In this document: positions 36,085 through 44,680 of the stretch, piece after piece
How the letters are laid out: every line of letters starts with the position of its first letter
How positions within the stretch are numbered: the first letter of the stretch is position 1
Source of the DNA: Streptomyces termitum
Lineage (GTDB): Bacteria; Actinomycetota; Actinomycetes; Streptomycetales; Streptomycetaceae
Length of the DNA: 64,000 nucleotides
NCBI RefSeq assembly: GCF_014650175.1
Contig: NZ_BMUL01000006.1
Location: 1 to 64,000 of the forward strand
Direction of reading: 5' to 3'
The notes under the pieces: generated by a model
What the model was told of the DNA's origin: nothing
Database searches by the model: none
Seen by the model: the letters and a program-made list of their open reading frames with translations, nothing else
Translations under genes and position numbers: made by a program

Positions 36085-36959
36085 GCGGCGGGCTCCGGGG
36101 CGGTCGGTTCGGGTGCGGGGGTCGGGCGGGGGGCGGGCTGCCAGCCGGGGCCGCGGAAGATCCGGCCGGCCCGTTCGCGCCAGTCGCCGGCCGCGCGGAC
36201 GTCGCGGGCGATGGCGGCGTACTCGTGGGTGGCGACGCGGAGCGGGTTGTGGGTGTCGATGTTCTTGGTGAGCCCGTAGACGGGCCGCTCGGTCTCGCCC
36301 GTCCAGGAGCCGAACATCCGGTCCCAGACGATGAGGATGCCGCCGAAGTTGCGGTCCAGGTAGCCGCCCTGGGAGGCGTGGTGGACGCGGTGGTGGGACG
36401 GGGTGTTGAGGACGTACTCGAAGGGGCGGGGCAGTCTGCCGACGCGCTCGGTGTGGATCCAGAACTGGTAGACGAGGTTGATCGAGTGGCAGAACGCGAC
36501 GGCGGCGGGGTGCACGCCGAGCGCGATCAGCGGCAGGTAGAACGGCCATCCGGTGAGGCTGGTCCAGGGCTGGCGGAGCGCGGTGGTGAGGTTGAACCTG
36601 CGGCTGCTGTGGTGGACCACGTGGCAGGCCCAGAGGATGCGGACGACGTGGTGGCCGCGGTGCTGCCAGTAGTAGAAGAAGTCCTGGGCGAGCAGCATGA
36701 GCGGCAGCGTCCACCACAGGAAGGGCACCCGCAGCGGCGTCAGCTCGTAGACGGCGGTGTAGATCGCGACGATGGGGATCTTCCACAGCGCGTCGAAGGC
36801 GAGGCTGCCGAGGCCCATGCCGATGCTGGTGGCGGCGTCCTTCGTCTCGTACCCGGCGGCGTCCTCGTCGGGGTGGAACCGGTGGGCGGCCATCTCCACG
36901 ACGGTGAGCAGGACGAACGCCGGTATGGACCAGAGCACGACATCGGGCAGGTTGGGCAT
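36081..36959 (-). CDS. Fatty acid hydroxylase superfamily protein, alkylglycerol-monooxygenase-like
   Basis: 292 residues, integral membrane di-iron enzyme. Histidine boxes: HRGHH (100-104), HVVHH (113-117) and HHRVHH (189-194). The stretches YQFWIHTE, LNTPSHHRVHH, ILIVWDRMFGSW and PVYGLT resemble, from memory, animal alkylglycerol monooxygenase (TMEM195), which cleaves ether lipids. Usual automatic label: sterol desaturase. TACCGT ends 7 nt before the ATG (leaderless). First gene of the unit with lysoplasmalogenase and alcohol dehydrogenase. Confidence 0.88.
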   Translation of the reverse strand: MPNLPDVVLWSIPAFVLLTVVEMAAHRFHPDEDAAGYETKDAATSIGMGLGSLAFDALWKIPIVAIYTAVYELTPLRVPFLWWTLPLMLLAQDFFYYWQHRGHHVVRILWACHVVHHSSRRFNLTTALRQPWTSLTGWPFYLPLIALGVHPAAVAFCHSINLVYQFWIHTERVGRLPRPFEYVLNTPSHHRVHHASQGGYLDRNFGGILIVWDRMFGSWTGETERPVYGLTKNIDTHNPLRVATHEYAAIARDVRAAGDWRERAGRIFRGPGWQPAPRPTPAPEPTAPEPAA

Positions 36960-36999
36960 GCCGATGACGGTAGGGGTCGGCCGGGGGCACGGCTAGAGG

Positions 37000-37012
37000 T
37001 TGTTACCAACAA
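37000..37012. promoter_or_regulatory. Candidate operator upstream of the lipid operon
   Basis: TTGTT-ACC-AACAA, a palindrome with 5-bp arms, lies about 27 nt upstream of the -10 box of the hydroxylase gene (36967-36972, minus strand), in the only AT-rich patch nearby. It could bind a repressor; no regulator gene is adjacent. Confidence 0.35.
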
Positions 37013-37099
37013 GTATGCGAGACGACTTGTCAGCAGCTTTTGGCGGCTTCCGACAAGGCGGGTTCCGGTGCGCGGCGGCGGGAGGGGCTCCGGGCCCGC

Positions 37100-37825
37100 T
37101 CACACCCCCGCCGCGCCCAGCACGGAGCCCGCCCCGTAGGTGACCGCCATGGCGAGGGCGCCCCCGGCGACGGTGCGCAGGGTGCCGCGCGCGGTGGGGG
37201 CGTCGGCGAGGCGGGCGGCCCACCAGCCGGTGAGGGTGAGGGCGCCGAGGACCGAGACGACGGTGACCCAGAGGCGCGCGGAGGCCGGGGGCAGGACGAT
37301 CGCGAGGAGCGGCAGCAGGGCGCCGGCCGTGAAGGCGAGGAAGCTCGCCCAGGCGGCGTGCCAGGGGTTGGTGAGGGCGTCGGGGTCGATGCCGAGCTCC
37401 ACGCGCGCGTGCGCCTTGAGCGCGTCGCGGGCGGTGAGCTGCTCGGCGGCCTCGCGGGCGACGGCGGGGCTGAGGCCGTGCCCGGCGAGGAGGGCGGTGA
37501 GCTCGTCGAGCTCCTCCTCCGGGCTCTCGTGGAGCTCGCGCTTCTCGGCGGCGAGGGCGGCGGTCTCGGAGTCGCGCTGGACGGAGACGGAGACGTACTC
37601 GCCGACGGCCATGGAGAGGGAGCCCGCGAGGAGGCCGGAGAGACCGGCGGTGAGGAGGGCGTCGCGGGACCCGGTGGCCCCGGCGACGCCGACGACGAGG
37701 CCGGCGGTGGAGACGATGCCGTCGTTGGCGCCGAGCACGGCGGCCCGGAGCCAGTTGAGCCGGGTGCCGAGGCCGCCGCCCTCGGCGGCCTGGTGGTGGG
37801 CGGGAGGAGGCGTCGCGTCGGTCAC
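37100..37825 (-). CDS. VIT1/CCC1 family iron/manganese transporter
   Basis: 241 residues. Family signature in the first helix (LNWLRAAVLGANDGIVSTAGLVVGVAGA), a second helix SLSMAVGEYVSVSVQRDSE, a cytoplasmic metal-binding helical insert rich in Glu (EKRELHESPEEELDELTALL), and three C-terminal helices. Members move Fe2+ or Mn2+ out of the cytoplasm. GTG 37825 is chosen because the open frame upstream to 37972 is Pro/Gly/Arg-rich and non-homologous; no clear ribosome-binding site. Confidence 0.9.
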   Translation of the reverse strand: MTDATPPPAHHQAAEGGGLGTRLNWLRAAVLGANDGIVSTAGLVVGVAGATGSRDALLTAGLSGLLAGSLSMAVGEYVSVSVQRDSETAALAAEKRELHESPEEELDELTALLAGHGLSPAVAREAAEQLTARDALKAHARVELGIDPDALTNPWHAAWASFLAFTAGALLPLLAIVLPPASARLWVTVVSVLGALTLTGWWAARLADAPTARGTLRTVAGGALAMAVTYGAGSVLGAAGV

Positions 37826-38023
37826 GTCAGGAGGGTCGCACCCGGCCGCCCGCGCGCCGGGGAGCGACCCGCCCGCGCCGGTGCGCGGCGCGCACCGGGG
37901 GCTCGCGGAGCGCGATGACGACGGTGCCGCGCCTCCCGCACACGCGCGCGTACGAGGTGACATACCAGACATCGAGGACAGCGGGGGCGGTGGTGTCGGT
38001 CGCGGGCCGTATTCTCAATGACC

Positions 38024-38992
38024 ATGCTCGACGACCGCACGACAGCAGCGACATGGCCGGCCGCCTACCCGCAGGGGTACGCGGTCGTCGACGTGGAGAC
38101 CACCGGCCTCGCCCGCGACGACCGGATCGTGTCCGCCGCCGTCTACCGGCTCGACGCCCAGGGCGACGTCGAGGACCACTGGTACACGCTGGTGAACCCG
38201 GAGCGGGACCCGGGACCGGTGTGGATCCACGGCCTGACCGGCGACATGCTCGCGGGCGCGCCGCTGTTCACGCAGGTCGCCGAGGAGTTCGCGGCCCGCC
38301 TCGACGGCCGCGTCCTGGTCGCGCACAACGCGATGTTCGACTGGCAGATGATCGCCCGCGAGTACGCCCGCGCCGAGAGCACCGCGCCCGTGCGCCAGCG
38401 GCTGTGCACCATCGCGCTCTCCAAGGAGCTGGCGCTGCCGCTGCCCAACCACAAGCTGGAGTCGCTCGCCGCCCACTTCGGCGTGGTGCAGCGGCAGGCG
38501 CACAACGCGCTGGACGACGCGCGCGTGCTCGCGGAGGCGTTCCGCCCCAGCCTGCACGCGGCGGCCGAGCGGAACGTCCGGCTGCCGCTCCTGGAGTGCC
38601 GGCCGCTCACCGAGTGGGCCCCGTCGCCGGCCCGCCCGGCGGCCGGCGGCCCGTCCCCGTACCGCGCGGGCGGCTGGCGCCCCTCCCGGAAGCGCCCGGC
38701 CTGCCCGTACCCCAACCCCGGCCGGTACGAGAGCGACAAGCCGCTCAAGCAGGGGATGCGGGTCGCCTTCTCCGGCGACACCTCCGTCGACCGCGAGCTC
38801 CTGGAGGACCGCACGGTCGAGGCGGGGCTGCACGTCGCCACCTCCGTCTCCCGGCTCACCAGCCTGCTGGTGACCAACGACCCGGACGCGTACACCTCCA
38901 AGACGGTGAAGGCGAAGTCCTTCGGCACCCCGATCGTCGACGAGGCCGCCTACGCCCACCTGCTGCGGGACGTGGCCCCGGCAGACGGGTGA
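38024..38992 (+). CDS. DEDDh 3'-5' exonuclease with C-terminal BRCT domain
   Basis: 322 residues. Exonuclease domain like the DnaQ epsilon proofreading fold: Asp23/Glu25 (VVDVETTGL), HNAMFDWQMIAREYA, and the terminal His/Asp in HNALDDARVLAEAF. A BRCT domain fills the C-terminus (KQGMRVAFSGDTSVDRELLEDRTVEAGLHVATSVSRLTSLLVTND). Probably acts in DNA repair or editing. TATTCT (38010-38015) lies 8 nt before ATG 38024 with no Shine-Dalgarno, so this start fits a leaderless mRNA better than ATG 38018. Confidence 0.93.
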   Translation: MLDDRTTAATWPAAYPQGYAVVDVETTGLARDDRIVSAAVYRLDAQGDVEDHWYTLVNPERDPGPVWIHGLTGDMLAGAPLFTQVAEEFAARLDGRVLVAHNAMFDWQMIAREYARAESTAPVRQRLCTIALSKELALPLPNHKLESLAAHFGVVQRQAHNALDDARVLAEAFRPSLHAAAERNVRLPLLECRPLTEWAPSPARPAAGGPSPYRAGGWRPSRKRPACPYPNPGRYESDKPLKQGMRVAFSGDTSVDRELLEDRTVEAGLHVATSVSRLTSLLVTNDPDAYTSKTVKAKSFGTPIVDEAAYAHLLRDVAPADG

Positions 38993-39046
38993 CGCCCCGG
39001 GCGCGGCGCCCGGCGCGCGGCGGCCCGAAACCGCACCCTGTGGCGC

Positions 39047-39280
39047 ATGGCACGTTGTGAGGTCTGCGGAAACGATTACGGCATGTCGTTCGAGGTTCAC
39101 GCCCAGGGCGCGATCCACGTCTTCGACTGCTTCTCCTGCGCCATCCACCGCATGGCGCCCATCTGCGAGCACTGCCGGGTCCAGATCATCGGACAGGGCG
39201 TCGAGGCCGAGGGGAAGTGGTACTGCGGCGCCCACTGCGCCCGCGCGGAGGGGAGGGCGGGCATCGTCGACCGGGTCTGA
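39047..39280 (+). CDS. Cys-rich zinc-ribbon-like mini-protein
   Basis: 77 residues with eight cysteines in four pairs: Cys4/7, Cys28/31, Cys40/43, Cys60/64, plus His34, His42 and His63. The pattern suggests two small zinc ribbons or a metallothionein-like fold. I recall a widespread actinobacterial family of this form, sometimes annotated as prokaryotic metallothionein, with no defined function. Cytoplasmic, stand-alone gene. Confidence 0.85.
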   Translation: MARCEVCGNDYGMSFEVHAQGAIHVFDCFSCAIHRMAPICEHCRVQIIGQGVEAEGKWYCGAHCARAEGRAGIVDRV

Positions 39281-39394
39281 CACCGGTGGGGCCTTCCGCC
39301 CGGAACTCCTGAGGAAACGATTCCGGAGGGGCCCGGCCGGGGCCGTCCGACCCCTGTGCGGGCACGCCGCGACGGGCGCTGTACCGTCGACGGC

Positions 39395-40210
39395 GTGTAC
39401 CGCTTCCTGTTGTCCCGGCAGTGGGTGATCCTCACCCTCGTCGCCCTCGCCCTCGTCCCCGTGATGATCGAGCTGGGCTTCTGGCAGTTCCACCGGCACG
39501 AACGCCGGGTCGCCCAGAACACCCTGATCGCGGACAACCTGAAGGCGGAGCCGGTCCCGGTCGAGCGGCTCACCTCCCCCGGCCACACCGTCCCGCGCGC
39601 CGACTACTGGCGCCGGGTCACCGCCACCGGCACCTTCGACACCGCCCACGAGGTCGTCGTCCGCCGCCGCACCTCCTCCGACGACCGCGTCGGCGCGCAC
39701 GTCCTCACCCCGCTGGTCCTCCGGGACGGGCGGATCGTGCTGGTCAACCGCGGCTGGGTGCCGGCCGCCGCCGACCAGCGCGCCTTCCCGCAGGTCCCGC
39801 CCGCGCCGAAGGGCGAGGTCACCGTCACCGGCCGGCTCAAGGCCGACGAGACCACCGGCGCCAGCGGCATCAAGGACCTCAAGGGCCTGCCGGACCGGCA
39901 GGTGATGCTCATCAGCAGCGCCCAGCAGGCCGAGCTGATCGGGCGCGAGGTCCTCGGCGGGTACGTCGAGCAGACCGCGCCCGAGCCGGCCGGCGACTCG
40001 CCCGAGCAGATCCCCGAGCCGGACCACGAGTCGATCGGCGCCCACATGGCGTACGCCGTCCAGTGGTGGCTGTTCAGCGCCGGCGTGCCGGTCGGCTGGT
40101 TCGTCCTCGCCCGGCGCGAGAAGCGCGACCGCGAGGCCGCCGCGGCCGGAGGGACCACCGCGGGACAGCCCGCGGACCAGGACGCCGTCGAGGCGGCCGC
40201 GCCCCGCTGA
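39395..40210 (+). CDS. SURF1 family protein
   Basis: 271 residues. Cytochrome c oxidase assembly factor. Family topology: N-terminal helix (WVILTLVALALVPVMIELGFWQFHRHERR), a long extracytoplasmic domain (PRADYWRRVTATGTFD, VLVNRGWVPAA, VTVTGRLKADE), and a C-terminal helix (AYAVQWWLFSAGVPVGWFVLARRE). The GTG start is preceded by TACCGT (39382-39387) at 7 nt, which fits leaderless expression. The upstream extension to 39356 is not conserved-looking. Confidence 0.93.
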   Translation: MYRFLLSRQWVILTLVALALVPVMIELGFWQFHRHERRVAQNTLIADNLKAEPVPVERLTSPGHTVPRADYWRRVTATGTFDTAHEVVVRRRTSSDDRVGAHVLTPLVLRDGRIVLVNRGWVPAAADQRAFPQVPPAPKGEVTVTGRLKADETTGASGIKDLKGLPDRQVMLISSAQQAELIGREVLGGYVEQTAPEPAGDSPEQIPEPDHESIGAHMAYAVQWWLFSAGVPVGWFVLARREKRDREAAAAGGTTAGQPADQDAVEAAAPR

Positions 40211-40244
40211 TTGACCGCGCCCGCTTCCGGGAACAGCCCAGAGC

Positions 40245-42029
40245 GTGACGCGACGTATCGACGACTACGCCCTCATCGGCGATCTCCAGACCGCCGCGCT
40301 CGTCGGCCGCGACGGATCGATCGACTGGCTGTGCCTGCCCCGCTTCGACTCTGCGGCCTGCTTCGCCGCCCTCCTCGGCGACGAGGAGAACGGCCACTGG
40401 AGGATCGCCCCCAAGGGCGCCACCCGCTGCTCCGGCCGCCGCTACCTGCCCGACTCCCTGGTCCTGGAGACCCTTTGGGAGACCCGCACCGGCACCGTCA
40501 AGGTCGTCGACTTCATGCCCCAGCGGGACCGCGCGCCGGACGTCGTCCGGATCGTCGAGGGGGTCAGCGGCAGCGTCGAGATGGCCGCCGTCCTCCGCCT
40601 CCGCTTCGACTACGGCTCGATCGTGCCGTGGATGCGCCGTGCCGAGGGGCACCGGGTCGCGGTCGCCGGCCCGGACGCGGTGTGGCTGCGCAGCGAACCG
40701 GCCGTGAAGACCTGGGGCCAGCAGTACTCCACCTGCTCCTCCTTCACCGTGGCCGCCGGGGAGAAGGTCGCCTTCGTCCTCACCTGGCACCCCTCCCACG
40801 AGCGGCGCCCCGCGCGCGTCGACCCCCACGAGGCACTGGCGCAGTCCCTCGCCGACTGGCGGGAGTGGACCGCCCGCTGCTCCTACGACGGCCCCCACCG
40901 GGAGGCCGTGGTCCGCTCCCTGATCACTCTGAAGGCCCTCACCTACGCCCCCACCGGCGGCATCGTCGCCGCCCCCACCACCTCCCTGCCCGAGGAGATC
41001 GGAGGCGTACGGAACTGGGACTACCGGGCCTGCTGGCTGCGCGACTCCTCCCTCACCCTCGGCGCGCTGCTCGCCGCCGGATACGCCGACGAGGCCGCCG
41101 CCTGGCGGGACTGGCTGCTCCGCTCGGTCGCCGGCGACCCCGCCGACCTCCAGATCATGTACGGGCCCGCCGGGGAGCGCCGGCTCCCCGAGACCACGCT
41201 GCCCTGGCTGCGCGGCTACGCCGACTCGGCCCCGGTGCGGACCGGGAACGCGGCCGTCGACCAGTTCCAGCTCGACGTCTACGGCGAGGTCATGGACACC
41301 CTGTCGCTGGCGCGCGAGGCCGGCATCCCCGCCCGGCGGCACGCCTGGAACCTCCAGCTGAGCCTGCTCGGCTTCCTGGAGTCGCACTGGCGCGAGCCCG
41401 ACGAGGGCCTGTGGGAGGTGCGCGGCCCGCGCCGCCACTTCACCCACTCCAAGGTGATGGCCTGGGTGGCGGCCGACCGGGCGGTGCGCACCCTGGAGGC
41501 GGACCCCTCGCTGCCCGGGGAGCCGGACCGCTGGCGGGCGCTGCGCGACGAGATCCACGCCGAGGTGTGCGCGAAGGCGTACGACCCCGGGCGCAACACC
41601 TTCACCCAGTCGTACGGCTCCGCGGAACTGGACGCGGCCACCCTGCTCATCCCCCGGGTCGGCTTCCTGCCGCCGGAGGACCCCCGGGTGAAGGGCACCG
41701 TGGACGCGGTCCGGGCCGAGCTGACCCACCACGGCCTGCTGCGCCGCTACAGCCCCGGCGAGGGCTCGGTGGACGGGCTGCCGGGGCAGGAGGGCACCTT
41801 CCTGGTGTGCTCCTTCTGGCTGGCGGACGCGCTGCGGATGACCGGCCGGACCCGGGAGGCCCGGGAGCTGTTCGAGCGGCTGGCGGGGCTGGCCAACGAC
41901 GTGGGGCTGCTGGCGGAGGAGTACGACCCGGTGACGGGCCGGCAGCTCGGCAACTTCCCGCAGGCGTTCAGTCACATCGGGCTGGTGGGCACGGCGCTCG
42001 CCCTGGCCGGGGACGACGCGGCAGGATAG
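40245..42029 (+). CDS. Glycoside hydrolase family 15 protein (trehalase/glucoamylase-like)
   Basis: 594 residues, cytoplasmic. N-terminal beta-sandwich beginning IDDYALIGDLQTAALVGRDGSIDWLCLPRFDS, then the (alpha/alpha)6 barrel: GGVRNWDYRACWLRDSSLTLGALL, first catalytic Glu region SHWREPDEGLWEVRGPRRHFTHSKVMAWVA, and second acidic region LPGQEGTFLVCSFWLADAL. This architecture is shared by actinobacterial GH15 trehalases. Natural substrate uncertain; trehalose is the best guess. The SDR gene follows after 4 nt. Confidence 0.93.
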   Translation: MTRRIDDYALIGDLQTAALVGRDGSIDWLCLPRFDSAACFAALLGDEENGHWRIAPKGATRCSGRRYLPDSLVLETLWETRTGTVKVVDFMPQRDRAPDVVRIVEGVSGSVEMAAVLRLRFDYGSIVPWMRRAEGHRVAVAGPDAVWLRSEPAVKTWGQQYSTCSSFTVAAGEKVAFVLTWHPSHERRPARVDPHEALAQSLADWREWTARCSYDGPHREAVVRSLITLKALTYAPTGGIVAAPTTSLPEEIGGVRNWDYRACWLRDSSLTLGALLAAGYADEAAAWRDWLLRSVAGDPADLQIMYGPAGERRLPETTLPWLRGYADSAPVRTGNAAVDQFQLDVYGEVMDTLSLAREAGIPARRHAWNLQLSLLGFLESHWREPDEGLWEVRGPRRHFTHSKVMAWVAADRAVRTLEADPSLPGEPDRWRALRDEIHAEVCAKAYDPGRNTFTQSYGSAELDAATLLIPRVGFLPPEDPRVKGTVDAVRAELTHHGLLRRYSPGEGSVDGLPGQEGTFLVCSFWLADALRMTGRTREARELFERLAGLANDVGLLAEEYDPVTGRQLGNFPQAFSHIGLVGTALALAGDDAAG

Positions 42030-42033
42030 GTCC

Positions 42034-42789
42034 ATGGATCTTGGACTGAAGGACCGGGTGTACGTGGTGACCGGCGCGACCCGGGGGCTGGGCCGCGCCA
42101 CCGCCGAGGCGCTGCTCGCGGAGGGGGCCCGGGTGCTGGTCACCGGGCGCGAGGAGGCGACCGTCGCCGAGGCGGTGGCCGCGCTCGGCGAGGGCGCGGC
42201 GGGGCTGGCCGCCGACAACGACGACCCGGCGACCCCGGCCCGGCTGATCGCCGCGGCCCGGTCCCGGTTCGGCGGCTTCGACGGCATCCTGATCAGCGTC
42301 GGCGGCCCGGCGCCCGGCTTCGCGGCCGACAACACCGACGAGCAGTGGACGGCCGCCTTCGGCACCGTCTTCCTCGGCGCGGTCCGGCTGGCGCGCGCCG
42401 CCGCCGAGACGCTCGGCGAGGGCGGTGTGATCGGCTTCGTGCTGTCCGGCTCGGTGCACGAGCCGATCGCGGGACTGACCATCTCGAACGGGCTGCGGCC
42501 GGGGCTCGCGGGCTTCGCCAAGTCGCTCTCCGACGACCTGGGGCCGCGCGGCATCCGGGTGGTCGGCCTGCTGCCGAGCCGGATCGACACCGACCGGGTC
42601 CGGCAGCTCGACGCGCTCTCCGGCGACGCGGAGGCGTCCCGGGCGGCGAACGAGGCGAACATCCCGCTGCGCCGCTACGGCACCCCGGAGGAGTTCGGCC
42701 GGACGGCGGCCTTCCTCCTCTCCCCCGCCGCCTCGTACCTGACGGGGGTCATGCTGCCGGTGGACGGCGGCGCGCGGCACGGCTTCTGA
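42034..42789 (+). CDS. SDR family oxidoreductase
   Basis: 251 residues, classical short-chain dehydrogenase. VTGATRGLGRATAEALLAEGARVLVTGRE (cofactor), ILISVGGPAPG in place of the usual NNAG, catalytic Ser in FVLSGSVHEP, and C-terminal FLLSPAASYLTGVMLPVDGG. The usual YxxxK reads SNGLRPGLAGFAKSL: the catalytic Tyr position is not obvious, so activity is uncertain. It starts 4 nt after the GH15 stop, implying cotranscription. Confidence 0.88.
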   Translation: MDLGLKDRVYVVTGATRGLGRATAEALLAEGARVLVTGREEATVAEAVAALGEGAAGLAADNDDPATPARLIAAARSRFGGFDGILISVGGPAPGFAADNTDEQWTAAFGTVFLGAVRLARAAAETLGEGGVIGFVLSGSVHEPIAGLTISNGLRPGLAGFAKSLSDDLGPRGIRVVGLLPSRIDTDRVRQLDALSGDAEASRAANEANIPLRRYGTPEEFGRTAAFLLSPAASYLTGVMLPVDGGARHGF

Positions 42790-42819
42790 GCCGGGCGGTC
42801 CGCGCCGCCGGACGCGGCG

Positions 42820-43419
42820 TCAGGTGACGCGGCGGGCGCCGTGCTTCACGGCGCGCAGCCGGGCCTCGGTCGGGAGGGCGGCGAGGCCCGCCGCGTCCCG
42901 GGCCCGGGTGAGGGCCTCGCCGCTGAGCCCGGCCAGCGCCTCGCCCGGGGAGGCGTACGGCTCCAGGTGGAGCGCGATCCGGGTGCGGGGCGCGGTGCGG
43001 CGGCCGGTGAGGGCGACCCGGGCGCGGGCCACGCCCTCCTGCGCGGTCGCGTCGGCCGCCAGGACGTCCTCCAGGGCCCGGCCGCGCAGCAGGGCCGCGT
43101 CGCCGTCGCCGGTGTCCACCAGGAGCTCGGCGAGCCGGGCCCGCCGGAACTGGGCGAGCAGCCACCACAGGGCGAGCAGGACGAGGACGCCGAGGACCGC
43201 GATGACGGTCGGCCACCACCAGCCCTCGTCCCGCCACCGCCGCCGGTCGGCGGCGGACAGCAGGACGTCGGAGGAGCCGGACCAGGGCCACCAGGACGGG
43301 ACGGCCAGGTCGAGGGCGGCGGCCAGGACGGCGCCGCCGGCGAGCAGCAGGAGCACTCCGGCGAGGCCGAGGAGGATGCGGTCGACGCGCCGCAGGACGG
43401 TGGTGGCGGGGGCGTTCAC
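42820..43419 (-). CDS. amaP: Alkaline-shock membrane anchor AmaP-like protein
   Basis: 199 residues. Two membrane helices (DRILLGLAGVLLLLAGGAVLAAALDL; WWWPTVIAVLGVLVLLALWWLLAQF) precede a soluble domain of about 100 residues. This AmaP-like topology tethers Asp23/Gls24 proteins to the membrane in Firmicutes. Last gene of a five-gene minus-strand operon, 7 nt after DUF6286. Confidence 0.87.
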   Translation of the reverse strand: MNAPATTVLRRVDRILLGLAGVLLLLAGGAVLAAALDLAVPSWWPWSGSSDVLLSAADRRRWRDEGWWWPTVIAVLGVLVLLALWWLLAQFRRARLAELLVDTGDGDAALLRGRALEDVLAADATAQEGVARARVALTGRRTAPRTRIALHLEPYASPGEALAGLSGEALTRARDAAGLAALPTEARLRAVKHGARRVT

Positions 43420-43426
43420 GGGCGCG

Positions 43427-44083
43427 TCATCCCTTCGTGGGCGGGCGGTCCACCCGGATCTTCAGGGCGGGCGGGGCGGCGAGCCCCAGGTCCCGTACCC
43501 CCTGGGCGAGGACGGTCTCGACGTCGGTCCTGACCTCGTCGAGCGGCCGGAAGTGGGAGCGGGCCCGGACGGCGACCTTGCGGCGGCCGGCCTTGACCCG
43601 GACGGACTGGACGCCGGAGACCTCCATGGCCCGGTCGCGCAGGGCGAGGGCGGCGGCCTTCCGGTCGAGTCCGGCGCGGACGTCGGGGTGGGTGCGGCGC
43701 ATCGGCAGCACGGACCGCAGGCCGGGGGTGACGGCGAGGAGCAGCAGCCAGAGGCCGAGGAGGGCCGCGAGGGAGGCGCCCACGAGGACCACGGGGTCGT
43801 CGAGGGGCTTGGTGGCGAGGCCGCGGGCGAGCGAGCGCCGCCACTCCATGGCGGTGTGCCCGGCCCGGACGGCGGCCACGTCGTAGAGCAGGAGGCCGGC
43901 GCCGGCCAGGACGACGGCGGCGAGGAGGGCGGCGGGGACGCGGCGGACCGCCCAGAAGCGCCGGACGCGCTCCCCTCCGCCGTCCCCGCCGAGGACGGGG
44001 ACGGCGTCGGGGGCGTCGGGAGCCTCGGGCGCGGTGGTGCCGGAGCCGGCGGCCGGCGTCCCGGCCGGGGGTGGTGTGGTCAT
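43427..44083 (-). CDS. DUF6286 domain membrane protein of the Asp23 operon
   Basis: 218 residues. A Pro/Ala-rich N-terminal tail is followed by two membrane helices (PAALLAAVVLAGAGLLLYDVAAV; DPVVLVGASLAALLGLWLLLLAVTPG). A cytoplasmic domain of about 90 residues (DRKAAALALRDRAMEVSGVQSVRVKAGRRKVAVRARSHF) resembles an Asp23-type fold. It overlaps the upstream Asp23 gene by 4 nt. Probably a second membrane anchor or partner. Confidence 0.82.
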   Translation of the reverse strand: MTTPPPAGTPAAGSGTTAPEAPDAPDAVPVLGGDGGGERVRRFWAVRRVPAALLAAVVLAGAGLLLYDVAAVRAGHTAMEWRRSLARGLATKPLDDPVVLVGASLAALLGLWLLLLAVTPGLRSVLPMRRTHPDVRAGLDRKAAALALRDRAMEVSGVQSVRVKAGRRKVAVRARSHFRPLDEVRTDVETVLAQGVRDLGLAAPPALKIRVDRPPTKG

Positions 44084-44445
44084 GCCAGACGGCCCTTCCC
44101 GGCGGTGGGGGCGGTGCGGGCCGAGTGGAGGCGCTCGACGTGGACGGAGACCTCGTGGACCTCCATGCCGACGAGTTCCTCCACCCGGCTGCGGACCCGC
44201 CCCCGGACGGCGCCGCAGCGGCGGCCGACGTCCGAGGGGTAGCCGAGTTCGAGGCTGATCGAGATGCGGGCGGCGTCCCGGTGGACGACCACCGAGGCGT
44301 GCGGCGGGTGGCCGCCCTCCGGCACGCCGCCCAGGGCTTCCCGGGCGGCCCGCGCGGAGATCTTGGCGACCACCCGGTCGGCGATCGCGGTGGCGCCGCG
44401 CTCGCGGACCGGGGCCCGTACGGCGAGGTCGGTGGGCACCGTCAC
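44080..44445 (-). CDS. Asp23/Gls24 family envelope stress protein
   Basis: 121 residues. Asp23-type pattern: IADRVVAKISARAAREALGG near the N-terminus, then SISLELGYPSDVGRRCGAVRGRVRSRVEELVGMEVHEVSVHVERL. These proteins form membrane-associated networks under envelope stress. Overlaps its neighbours on both sides by 4 nt, so it is translated as part of a coupled unit. Confidence 0.88.
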   Translation of the reverse strand: MTVPTDLAVRAPVRERGATAIADRVVAKISARAAREALGGVPEGGHPPHASVVVHRDAARISISLELGYPSDVGRRCGAVRGRVRSRVEELVGMEVHEVSVHVERLHSARTAPTAGKGRLA

Positions 44446-44633
44446 CTCCGCCGGTCGGCGCGGTCGCGGACCCGGAGCAGATCGCCGGGTTCGAGGTCGC
44501 CGTCGAGGAAGCGGCCGACGACGAAGCCGACCGCCCCCAAGGCCGCGACCAGGAGGAACGCCCCGAAGCCGCCGAAGTATCCGGCGAAACCGAGGCCCAT
44601 GCCGGCCAGCAGGCCGGTCACCGCCATGCTCAT
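44442..44633 (-). CDS. Small membrane protein of the Asp23 operon (DUF2273-like)
   Basis: 63 residues: two close hydrophobic helices (AVTGLLAGMGLGFAGYFGGFG; AFLLVAALGAVGFVVGRFLDG) and a basic tail EPGDLLRVRDRADRRR. Resembles the DUF2273 mini-proteins that accompany Asp23 and AmaP in Firmicutes. Overlaps the next Asp23 gene by 4 nt. Confidence 0.82.
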   Translation of the reverse strand: MSMAVTGLLAGMGLGFAGYFGGFGAFLLVAALGAVGFVVGRFLDGDLEPGDLLRVRDRADRRR

Positions 44634-44680
44634 CCGTTTCCCTTTCCGGGCCCCTGTGCGGCCCCTTGTCCCGCGGCCGG

